This document shows, piece after piece, positions 56,610 through 64,000 of a stretch of 64,000 nucleotides of DNA. The stretch spans positions 1-64,000 of the forward strand of contig NZ_CP054045.1 of assembly GCF_013282745.1 (NCBI RefSeq). Reading direction: 5' to 3'. This stretch comes from Yersinia bercovieri ATCC 43970 (lineage in GTDB: Bacteria; Pseudomonadota; Gammaproteobacteria; Enterobacterales; Enterobacteriaceae). Below the pieces are notes generated by a model. The model did no database searches. It worked only from the letters and a program-made list of their open reading frames with translations, and was not told the origin of the DNA. Every line of letters begins with the position of its first letter. Position 1 is the first letter of the stretch. The position numbers and the translations under genes are program-made.

Positions 56610-57856
56610 TGAGTAACAAAAATATAGTTGAGAACAATAAAACCACCCTTTTGGATAAGTCTAAGTCTTGGTATTACTCTAAGTCTTCAGCTGACAGAAA
56701 AAAAATCGTTAAGTATGGCACTATTGCCAGTTTCATAATTATTATCTTTGGTTTCTACTACGCTTCAGGTAAGGCCGAAACAATAAATAAGCCAATACCT
56801 AAAACATCAGTTGTTGCTGATATAGCCGAAGATAAGTTATTAAAAGATGATGTTGTCGCACAATTGCAAGGCGATATAAAAGATAGTAATGCAAAAATCA
56901 CTGACGATGTAGCAAAAAAAATACAGGACATGATCAATAAGGGGGAGTTTAAACTTGCTCCCACACCACCAGTAAACTTAGCTGAAGCAAATATTTCTCC
57001 TGTTAAAGAGAATAATGAACTGGGTTCAACTACTGGAAATCCGGTTGAATTTTCATATCCTCAACCCTTAAGTGAGTCTTCACCGGTATCTTCAGACAAT
57101 AGTACACCGGTAGATGGGACTACGCCGCCCGATGCTGGCCCTATTTGGCTAGGTGATATTGCGATAGATAACAGTGCATTTACCCAGCCTCCGGCAGAGG
57201 TAAATACCGAAAAAAAGAACCAGATCCAGTTGCCGGTTGGATTTATGAAAGCCCACCTTTTAGTAGGCGTTAATGCGTTAACCGGCGAATTTGGCGCAGA
57301 AAATCCCCAAACAGTAATGTTTAGGGTTCAAGCACCGGCGCAATTGCCTAACTTCATTAAAATGAATCTTTCTGGTTGCTTCTCTGTGGCTAACGTCACC
57401 GGCAACCTATCGATGGAACGTATCATTGCACTGCCAATCAGCATGCATTGTATAACCAGAGACAAGAGGTTCATCGTTGAAGGATCAATAAAAGGATTTG
57501 TCTCTGATCGTGATGGTAAACGTGATATGTCCGCTCGTGTCGTTTCCCGTGCGGGGCCATTGCTTGCTTCTACTATATTTGCAAAAAGCATTGAGGGTTT
57601 TGCTAACGTAGTTGGCTCACAAGGTGTTACCCAAAACGTCTCCGCTTTAGGCTCCGTGAATACCATTAAAAATGAAGATCTCGCTAAGACGGCAGCAACA
57701 CAAGGTTTAGCCGGTGGCTTAAGTGAAGTCGGGAAATATCTATTAGACCTCGCCAAACAAACAGCACCAGCCCTGGAAACAGGTTCGGGTAAAGATGTCA
57801 TGTTGTTTATTCAAGAAACCGCAACGCTTGAAATTAAAGAAGTTCGGATTAAATAA
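56606..57856 (+). CDS. traB: TraB-like envelope-spanning protein (416 aa)
   Basis: One N-terminal membrane helix (about residues 36-52), a coiled/proline-rich periplasmic linker (PVNLAEANISPV...PPDAGPIWLG) and the C-terminal VirB10-like domain (GFMKAHLLVGVNALTGEF, ...FVSDRDGKRDMSARVVSRAG). Links inner and outer membrane parts of the channel. Confidence 0.92.
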   Translation: MMSNKNIVENNKTTLLDKSKSWYYSKSSADRKKIVKYGTIASFIIIIFGFYYASGKAETINKPIPKTSVVADIAEDKLLKDDVVAQLQGDIKDSNAKITDDVAKKIQDMINKGEFKLAPTPPVNLAEANISPVKENNELGSTTGNPVEFSYPQPLSESSPVSSDNSTPVDGTTPPDAGPIWLGDIAIDNSAFTQPPAEVNTEKKNQIQLPVGFMKAHLLVGVNALTGEFGAENPQTVMFRVQAPAQLPNFIKMNLSGCFSVANVTGNLSMERIIALPISMHCITRDKRFIVEGSIKGFVSDRDGKRDMSARVVSRAGPLLASTIFAKSIEGFANVVGSQGVTQNVSALGSVNTIKNEDLAKTAATQGLAGGLSEVGKYLLDLAKQTAPALETGSGKDVMLFIQETATLEIKEVRIK

Positions 57857-57879
57857 CTCAATTCAAATAGGGTAACAGT

Positions 57880-58386
57880 ATGAAACTCATTAAGATCGCA
57901 ATTATTCTTCCTGTATTGATTTTATCTGGATGCGGTATTCTTCCTTATCACAATGATTTCGCCTGTAAATTAGAAGATGGATATGGGAAATGTATTTCCT
58001 CAGCTGACGCATATGATGAGGCGGTTACGGGTATTAATAAAGGCAAGGAAATCACAGACAGTGGAGTAAAGGATGACCCAAAGGCATCTGCCGCTAAAGC
58101 GGCTACCGGTGCTACTGCCGCCAATAGCTCTGTGGCCTATGACAAATATCGTGACCGTGTTTATCAGCAACTCACACAATTAATTGCGCAGCCACAAACA
58201 CCGGTAGTGAAGCCAGCTAAAGTGGTCAGAACTTTAATTATGTCTTACTCCCCGAGCATGGACGGTTCTGTTGCCTATATGCCTCGCTATGTTTTCTCTA
58301 TGCTTGAGGGTTCTCAGTTTGTCCTCACTGGCTATCAATTACAAGCAGACGCTCAATCACCCGAGTTCTTAATGGGGGCGAAATAA
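57880..58386 (+). CDS. traV: TraV-like lipoprotein (168 aa)
   Basis: Lipobox LSGC (Cys about residue 18), followed by FACKLEDGYGKCISSADAYDEAV, the Cys pair typical of TraV. Outer-membrane anchor of the core complex. Ends one base into the traC start. Confidence 0.9.
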   Translation: MKLIKIAIILPVLILSGCGILPYHNDFACKLEDGYGKCISSADAYDEAVTGINKGKEITDSGVKDDPKASAAKAATGATAANSSVAYDKYRDRVYQQLTQLIAQPQTPVVKPAKVVRTLIMSYSPSMDGSVAYMPRYVFSMLEGSQFVLTGYQLQADAQSPEFLMGAK

Positions 58387-60959
58387 TGTTAAATGTAATT
58401 GGGGATTTAATGGATAAGTATATCTTCTTACGTAATCATACTACGGCAGATAATATCCTTGACTTAAATGATCGAGACTCTCTTTCAAGCTTTCTTCCAT
58501 TTGTTTCTTACAAAGAAGAAATAGAAACTGAATCAGGTGAGAAAATTAAGTCAAAAGCATTTTTTAATATCGATAACACAATAGGTTGGATTTGGGAATT
58601 AACTCCGCTGCCATTTGTCGGTGAAGATCAGCTTGGCAAACTGCACAATATTGTTAAAACACGTTACCCCAAAGGCACCGTAGGACAATGGATACTTTAT
58701 CCTGACCATAATTTAGACGATATACTTGATGAGTATGCCGCCTGTCGCGTTCAGGGTGACCCTATTACCGATATGAACGTTAAAAATACCACTCAATATT
58801 TACGTAATGGTGCAGAGAGTGGTATTCACCCCCAGATGAATGGTATCCCTGTTCGTAATTTTCGTGTTTTTTATACACTAAAATGTGAAGAGATGATTAG
58901 GGAAGATTTGCTCTCCTCGATTGAGCAGATCTTTGACACCGCAGGTATGGCCCCGCGTAGACTTGGGGCCACCGAACTTATTCGCTGGATGAGTGAGTTT
59001 TTCTGCGGAAAAAAATTTTCCGGTGAGTACGATCCACAACGACCACTCGCTAAGCAGATGATGTCTAATGATCCTGCTTACGACCGTTCATTTGACAACG
59101 ATGGATATCATGAACCCCTACAAGATTTTTCTGTAACACCCAATATCCTTGGTCATCGCTACGGTACATGCCTATTTCCTAACGTTATTCCACAGAAAGA
59201 CAATAACCCACTTCGTACTAACGAGCTATTCGGTGGGTATAAGGGGGTTATTGATGATCGGGGCCAGATTAAGTACCCATTCCTTTATACACTCACCATT
59301 ATCTACGATGATTTGCAAACTGAGATTGCTAATAAAGCGTCTCAAACCATGTTCCAGAGAGTTGGCGCTGGGTTAGTCTTTGCGCTAAAAGAACGCATTA
59401 ATGAATTTTCTCAAATGCAACAAACTCTCGCTCAAGGCGGTGATTTTGCCTATTTCATTCCACAGCTTTGGGTTTTTGGTAAGACTAAAAAGGACGTTAG
59501 GGCCGCTGTTTCTGAGGCTAAGGACTTATGGGGAAATCATAAATTTGAGTTAATGCCTGAGACTAACATGTCCAAGGTGATGTACCTAACTGCACTACCT
59601 TTCGGCTTTTATAATATAGATAACAATCTAAAAAACATGGATCGCTTCTTTTTTTCTGATTATGAAAATATTGCCCGATTCTTACCAGTTCAGGGCGACT
59701 TCAGGGGGGGCGGAAAACCAATACAAACTTATATTGGCAGAAAGGGACAGTTTATTGGCCTGGATATGTTTGATAAACGTGTCAACTCTCATAACTTCTA
59801 TGTGGTGGCTGAAACTGGTGGTGGTAAGTCATTTTTACTTAATGACCTACTTGATTCCTACGCATCATGTGGGGCAAAAATAAGAATTGCGGATCTCGGG
59901 GCTTCTTATAAAAAGCTAACTCATATACGGAAAGGACGGTATATAGACTTTGCCTTAGATAAACCAATGTGTATGAATCCTTCTGATTTTTATGCCAAAG
60001 ATATTGAAGACCTTGAGCAAAGTATATCGGCAGCAGTAATTATTTACTCTTCCTGTGCTTATTCATTTACTGGTCAGACTGTAAATGAAGTAGAAGCCAA
60101 TTTACTTGATCAAGCTTGCCATGCAAGCCACAAAAAAGGTAATCAAGAAAGCGGCGTTGACGATATCATTGCTTTTTTAAGAAGTGGCGAGTGGAAATCA
60201 GGGCAAGATATATCCGCTTCAGCTGTTCAAGAAATAGAGAGCCAAGCACAACACTTAGCATTCCAGTTAAAAAGTTTTAGCAGCATTGGGCAATTTAAAG
60301 AATTTTTCATTGGAAAATCTGAATTTAATATTTCTCAAGATGAATTTGTCTGCGTCGATTTAGAGAAGTTGAAAAGTCAGAAACAATTATTCTTCCCTAT
60401 GATCATGCAAGTTATGAATGCCATGACCCAAGACTTGTACCTTTCTGATCGCAGCCAAAAAAGTTTTATTCTGTTTGAAGAGATTGCCTCAATGGTTAAA
60501 CAGCAGGGTAATATTTCTATGGACGGACTCGCCTCGATGGTTGAAGAAGGCTACCGTAGAGCACGTAAATATCGTGGTGCATTTGGCATTGTACTTCAAT
60601 CCCCACTTGATCTCTTACTGCTAAAAGGGCTGGGCCAAGTTGCGCAAGCTAACGCCCCGTTCAAGTATTACCTTGAATCTAAAATGTACGCTGAAGCAGT
60701 ATCAAAAGGCGTCCTACCTGGTATTAAAGGTGGCTTCCCACTCACACTCCTAGAATCAGTCAAAAATGCACGTCCTCGCTATGGTGAGGTCTTCATTGAT
60801 AGTCCTTTAGGAATGGGCGTAGCGCGTCTTTGCGTCGATAAATGGCGTTATTGGATTAATACCTCGGACGGTGATGACGTAGCCCAATACAACACTCTTA
60901 TCCAGCGTGGATTCCAACCTGTGGATGCTTTGCGCCAGTTATCCGGCGTGACGCTATAA
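58386..60959 (+). CDS. traC: TraC/VirB4-type assembly ATPase (857 aa)
   Basis: The N-terminal half is the TraC-specific domain. The ATPase has Walker A AETGGGKSFLL (K481), Walker B KSFILFEEIASMV and GFQPVDALRQLSG at the end. Drives pilus assembly at the inner membrane. Length matches F TraC (875). Confidence 0.95.
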   Translation: MLNVIGDLMDKYIFLRNHTTADNILDLNDRDSLSSFLPFVSYKEEIETESGEKIKSKAFFNIDNTIGWIWELTPLPFVGEDQLGKLHNIVKTRYPKGTVGQWILYPDHNLDDILDEYAACRVQGDPITDMNVKNTTQYLRNGAESGIHPQMNGIPVRNFRVFYTLKCEEMIREDLLSSIEQIFDTAGMAPRRLGATELIRWMSEFFCGKKFSGEYDPQRPLAKQMMSNDPAYDRSFDNDGYHEPLQDFSVTPNILGHRYGTCLFPNVIPQKDNNPLRTNELFGGYKGVIDDRGQIKYPFLYTLTIIYDDLQTEIANKASQTMFQRVGAGLVFALKERINEFSQMQQTLAQGGDFAYFIPQLWVFGKTKKDVRAAVSEAKDLWGNHKFELMPETNMSKVMYLTALPFGFYNIDNNLKNMDRFFFSDYENIARFLPVQGDFRGGGKPIQTYIGRKGQFIGLDMFDKRVNSHNFYVVAETGGGKSFLLNDLLDSYASCGAKIRIADLGASYKKLTHIRKGRYIDFALDKPMCMNPSDFYAKDIEDLEQSISAAVIIYSSCAYSFTGQTVNEVEANLLDQACHASHKKGNQESGVDDIIAFLRSGEWKSGQDISASAVQEIESQAQHLAFQLKSFSSIGQFKEFFIGKSEFNISQDEFVCVDLEKLKSQKQLFFPMIMQVMNAMTQDLYLSDRSQKSFILFEEIASMVKQQGNISMDGLASMVEEGYRRARKYRGAFGIVLQSPLDLLLLKGLGQVAQANAPFKYYLESKMYAEAVSKGVLPGIKGGFPLTLLESVKNARPRYGEVFIDSPLGMGVARLCVDKWRYWINTSDGDDVAQYNTLIQRGFQPVDALRQLSGVTL

Positions 60960-60972
60960 GATGAGGTTCAGG

Positions 60973-63012
60973 ATGAATAAACTTTCAATAATCATATGGG
61001 CGGCCTTGCTGCCCTGTTTTTTTGTGCATGCACAAAAACAAGAAAGCATCAGTAAAGCCTCACAAGACAAAGTTGATTCAATTGCCAATGATATTAGCGG
61101 TGTCGTCAAAGGTAAAACCAACTCAGCTTCAACTATTAATAACTCCTTATTGAGTCCAATGAACGGACAAGGCCAGATGTCTACTTTCGATGGGAAACAG
61201 TCATTTGATGGTAAGGCGGTCTGTAAAGGTACATCTGAGTTTATGAAAATGCTGGTTCAACCAGGCGCTGGCGGTGACGTAACCATTCTGAATGTTATGC
61301 AAGATACCAATATGGACGGCAAGCTTGATATCACAATGGCCCCTAATTGGAACGTATCCGCAGTATGCTCCAATGGGTTTATGACTTGTACTGACCCCAA
61401 TAACACTACTACCTGTACATCCTGGGCGTGGACTGCTGACAGTAAGAGCTACCAGTTAGGACGCAAGCGAGTAGCCCTAACAGATCTGGGTGGTTGTTAC
61501 TGCATCAATAATAAATGCGGCAGCAATTTGGCTTGGACGAACATGGGGCAAATTCTCCGTAACCTTGGCGGTGGGGCGTCTCAAGCCTTGGCTGCTGTCA
61601 ATCCTTGGTACACCCTTTCTGATGTCAAGATTGACGGTGTTATCGCGTCATTTGTTGGTGGTGACGCGGGTTCATGCAATGTTGGCGACTCTACCGGCTT
61701 CTTTAACAGCCCCGATGGTTCCCAGCTACTGACATACCAGAACAACGAAACAAAAATGAAGGACGATGCGGCTAATTCAACTCAAAGTTCTGATGCGTAT
61801 AAAGCCATCGTTAATGGCAGTTTAAACCCAAATGAAACTTCTGAAACCCGACGTTGCGAAGTGCGCCGTAATGTTGGCATCGATGAGCCAACTCTAGATG
61901 AAATCATCAAGTTTGATGGCGGTGAAGGGCAGGTAACTCAATGCGGAACCGACTGTCTTCAGTTGGTACTGGGAAGACTCGGCAACGACTACTGGCAAGG
62001 TAGTTGTAGCTATTATGAGGTTAAAAGTAATTTCATTTTAAAAGATCCCTCCCGTATTAAAACAGCAACCTTAATCAATGCCGTATTTGATGACTGGATG
62101 CAAGTTTGGGTAGGTGACAAGGTTGCATGGAATGGCCCTTACGGTAACTGGACTGATGCTGGCCCCGTGCCTGGGGCATGTGAGCTAGTGACAAGTTGGA
62201 ACGTAAATCCAAACATGGATTTTGCGCAGTATATGAAAAATCCTGGCCCCCTTCAGTTCAAAATCCGTGTTGAAGTTAGCGGGGCGGGAGAAGGGTATGC
62301 ATTGTTACGCGTTAAGACGGATATGAGCTGCAAATTAGGAGCTGAATCTATTTCTGATACTTGTACTGCCTATGAAAATGACTCGACCTGTAAGCTGGTA
62401 GAGGAAGAAATTGACGGCATCAAGTCATTTATTGGTGGCATAAATACTGGCCTTAAGCCCTTATCACAAACACACAAGATAAATGGTAACTTCTGTAGCA
62501 TTGAAGTTAAACGCGATTGGTTCACTAAAAAGAGAGTCTATCGTTGCAATACAAAAAATGATTACGATACATCTAAAATTATTGAGCGTAAGGGATATAT
62601 CGAAGACAACGTAAAACCGGATCACTATAAAGACAAAATGTTTTCAGAAAATGGAAAAGTCACATTAGGTGAAGGTGATTTATTTTGGCCTAAATTACCT
62701 ACGGTCAATGAATGCGTCAATGTCTGTAAAACGAGAAAAGAGAAAACCACCCCTGATATGTCAGTCTCTGGTCAAGTTGATAAAAATAAAACTCCAGGCC
62801 AGAAAGTATATAATTATTACTATCACGAATGTGGGACTGATAATAAATGTGTAACCGATTTCGATGAGGATGTAGTTAAAGCCTGTCAGTGTATTAATGA
62901 GTTTGCAGAAGCAGCAGCTATTATGCAAACAATGCGGCAAGCAGGACAAGACATGATATGTAGCTCAGGCGAAATAAAAAACCCTAATGGCACTCCTGTG
63001 GAATCAAATTGA
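60973..63012 (+). CDS. Large Cys-rich exported protein, TraN-like (679 aa)
   Basis: ATG 60973 has GAGG 9 bases upstream; another ATG lies four codons earlier. Signal peptide MNKLSIIIWAALLPCFFVHA|Q, cut site encoded by palindrome copy 13. More than 30 Cys, including GGCYCINNKCGSNLAW (about residue 175), which I associate with TraN/TrhN-type mating-pair stabilisation proteins. Follows traC where traW/traU would be in F, so gene order differs. Needs the operon's DsbC-like isomerase. TraN identity is moderate; a TraU-like role is less likely. Confidence 0.65.
   Translation: MNKLSIIIWAALLPCFFVHAQKQESISKASQDKVDSIANDISGVVKGKTNSASTINNSLLSPMNGQGQMSTFDGKQSFDGKAVCKGTSEFMKMLVQPGAGGDVTILNVMQDTNMDGKLDITMAPNWNVSAVCSNGFMTCTDPNNTTTCTSWAWTADSKSYQLGRKRVALTDLGGCYCINNKCGSNLAWTNMGQILRNLGGGASQALAAVNPWYTLSDVKIDGVIASFVGGDAGSCNVGDSTGFFNSPDGSQLLTYQNNETKMKDDAANSTQSSDAYKAIVNGSLNPNETSETRRCEVRRNVGIDEPTLDEIIKFDGGEGQVTQCGTDCLQLVLGRLGNDYWQGSCSYYEVKSNFILKDPSRIKTATLINAVFDDWMQVWVGDKVAWNGPYGNWTDAGPVPGACELVTSWNVNPNMDFAQYMKNPGPLQFKIRVEVSGAGEGYALLRVKTDMSCKLGAESISDTCTAYENDSTCKLVEEEIDGIKSFIGGINTGLKPLSQTHKINGNFCSIEVKRDWFTKKRVYRCNTKNDYDTSKIIERKGYIEDNVKPDHYKDKMFSENGKVTLGEGDLFWPKLPTVNECVNVCKTRKEKTTPDMSVSGQVDKNKTPGQKVYNYYYHECGTDNKCVTDFDEDVVKACQCINEFAEAAAIMQTMRQAGQDMICSSGEIKNPNGTPVESN
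61020..61037. promoter_or_regulatory. Dispersed 18-bp palindrome, copy 13 (exact, inside the TraN-like gene)
   Basis: Encodes FVHAQK at the signal-peptide end, as in the dsbC-like gene. Confidence 0.75.
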
Positions 63013-63019
63013 GGCTGGC

Positions 63020-64000
63020 ATGATTAAAATATTTCTAATCGTATTTTCTATATTATTTTCCAGTGGTTCGCTTGCTGCTTCAAATCTTATTTGTGGCATT
63101 GACAAAAATAATGATGGTTACTTAGGAGATGAAGGTGAGACAGCAACTTGCATCGGCAATGACCCAGGTCTCTGCCCCATTGGGAAACTGTCATGTGACA
63201 AGTTAGATCAGAATATCGCTGTACCGCCGAACAAAGTTTGCCCAACAGGTACGACTCTGCAAGGTTCAATGTGTATTGGTCAGTCATCTTGGAATGAGTA
63301 TTACGTTCAATTAGCCTCTTCTATAACTAGTCAAAAGCCTAATAGTCCATTTCAACCTATAGTATGGGCGGCTAGCTATAATCCTAGTTCAGATTTTTTT
63401 GATATGTATAAGAGTAGCCCTAGTGACTCGGCACTGGTTGGTTCAGGCCAAGAGTTCAACGTTTATAAATCAACATCTAACTGTATAATGTGTAGTGACT
63501 TAATATTAGATTACACGAAATATTTTACTGCTAAGCTTGGTAAGCATATGTTTACTGGTGGTTCCAATACTAACTGGTATTCTATTCTGATTAAAAATGG
63601 TAATCCAACATCATCTTCGCCAGTTATTGACTGTAAAATTGCCGGATATACAGAAAAATACGGATTTATTGAATACAATGCTCAACAAGATAAATGCATT
63701 TTTAGCAATGTCACTTATACCTGTCCTGTCGGTAATGGCAATGCCTGTGTTAATGATGGTTCAGGGTATTCCTGCTCTCCAAATAAATGCATTAACGTTG
63801 ATATTAATAAACCCATTGATGAAGGTGATATTAACGGCGGTATGTTAGTTAACGATGGAAAGAAAACTGAAGACGGTATTTGCCTTGACCAATTATATAT
63901 TTTTTCCGGTCGGGGCCAACGTTGTTTGCCTTCTGGTATGTCAACGGGATACAAAAATTGCTGTGCAAATAAAGGTAACGCTTTACAAGATAACGCAGGT
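63020..64000 (+). CDS. Second Cys-rich exported transfer protein (partial, runs off the window)
   Basis: ATG 63020 follows GAGG and starts 7 bases after the previous stop. The frame stays open for 327 codons to the window end. Signal peptide MIKIFLIVFSILFSSGSLAA. The mature part has an EF-like start (CGIDKNNDGYLGDEGE, a calcium-loop-like D-N-D-G-Y motif) and many Cys. The visible end FSGRGQRCLPSGMSTGYKNCC resembles the conserved RC...CC region of TraN. This may be the true TraN, with the preceding gene a partner. Confidence 0.7.
   Translation, partial: MIKIFLIVFSILFSSGSLAASNLICGIDKNNDGYLGDEGETATCIGNDPGLCPIGKLSCDKLDQNIAVPPNKVCPTGTTLQGSMCIGQSSWNEYYVQLASSITSQKPNSPFQPIVWAASYNPSSDFFDMYKSSPSDSALVGSGQEFNVYKSTSNCIMCSDLILDYTKYFTAKLGKHMFTGGSNTNWYSILIKNGNPTSSSPVIDCKIAGYTEKYGFIEYNAQQDKCIFSNVTYTCPVGNGNACVNDGSGYSCSPNKCINVDINKPIDEGDINGGMLVNDGKKTEDGICLDQLYIFSGRGQRCLPSGMSTGYKNCCANKGNALQDNAG

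Noticed and set aside
1..64000. tRNA genes, rRNA genes and insertion sequences
   Set aside because: None recognised by eye: no transposase motifs or terminal inverted repeats with target duplications, and no tRNA-like cloverleaf noted. A tRNA scan would settle this.

Overview
The window looks like about two thirds of a low-GC enterobacterial conjugative plasmid (Yersinia/Serratia-like by gene style; the host is an inference). It has an F-type (MPF-F) mating-pair apparatus, a MOBF relaxase with its coupling protein, a ParA/ParB partition operon, a primase-type Rep protein and a ResD-like multimer recombinase. No ribosomal RNA, tRNA, housekeeping gene or recognisable insertion sequence was seen.

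Layout. 1-1.5 kb: the end of one operon and small exported/membrane proteins. 1.5-20 kb: an accessory island. It holds an Abi-type HEPN protein; a DUF4225-like protein with a convergent small membrane protein (toxin/immunity-like); a complete glycocin-like microcin module (Gly/Ser-rich double-glycine precursor, small acidic protein, two-domain glycosyltransferase, HlyD-type adaptor, C39-peptidase ABC exporter); and several small unknown genes. These are separated by a repeated 25-bp intergenic core (TTGGC-TTTAC...GCCAAA), and the row ends at a tyrosine recombinase, so the island reads like a cassette array. 20-31.5 kb: H-NS-like protein, lytic transglycosylase, small membrane proteins, Mrr-like nuclease, traI, traD, an accessory protein and the presumed oriT, followed by eleven 58-bp GC-rich tandem repeats. 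31.5-46.5 kb: presumed leading region. It has three near-identical 516-bp GC-rich modules that supply the promoter region, start and first 17 codons to different small genes (as in the CUP elements of IncN plasmids), a HigBA-type toxin-antitoxin pair, an ArdC/DUF3560 protein, a C5 cytosine methyltransferase, a PD-(D/E)XK-like protein and many small unknowns. 46.4-53 kb: parA-parB-orf, rep and small ribbon-helix-helix-like proteins. 53.2-64 kb: the main transfer operon (small exported protein, DsbC-like, TraA, L, E, K, B, V, C and two Cys-rich TraN-like proteins, the second cut by the window end).

Four dispersed control signals tie the backbone together: (i) an 18-bp palindrome TTTTGTGCATGCACAAAA at 13 places, clustered between parA and rep and absent from the accessory island; (ii) ATGATA-N8-TATCAT before each transfer operon and several small regulators; (iii) ATTACC-N8-GGTAAT before leading-region genes; (iv) a tiny 5'-leader hairpin with compensatory base changes just before a shared CCGGAG ribosome-binding site on five genes including parA and the methyltransferase. 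The best candidates for undescribed biology are the Gram-negative glycocin-like module, the cassette-like repeat array and the leader hairpin family.
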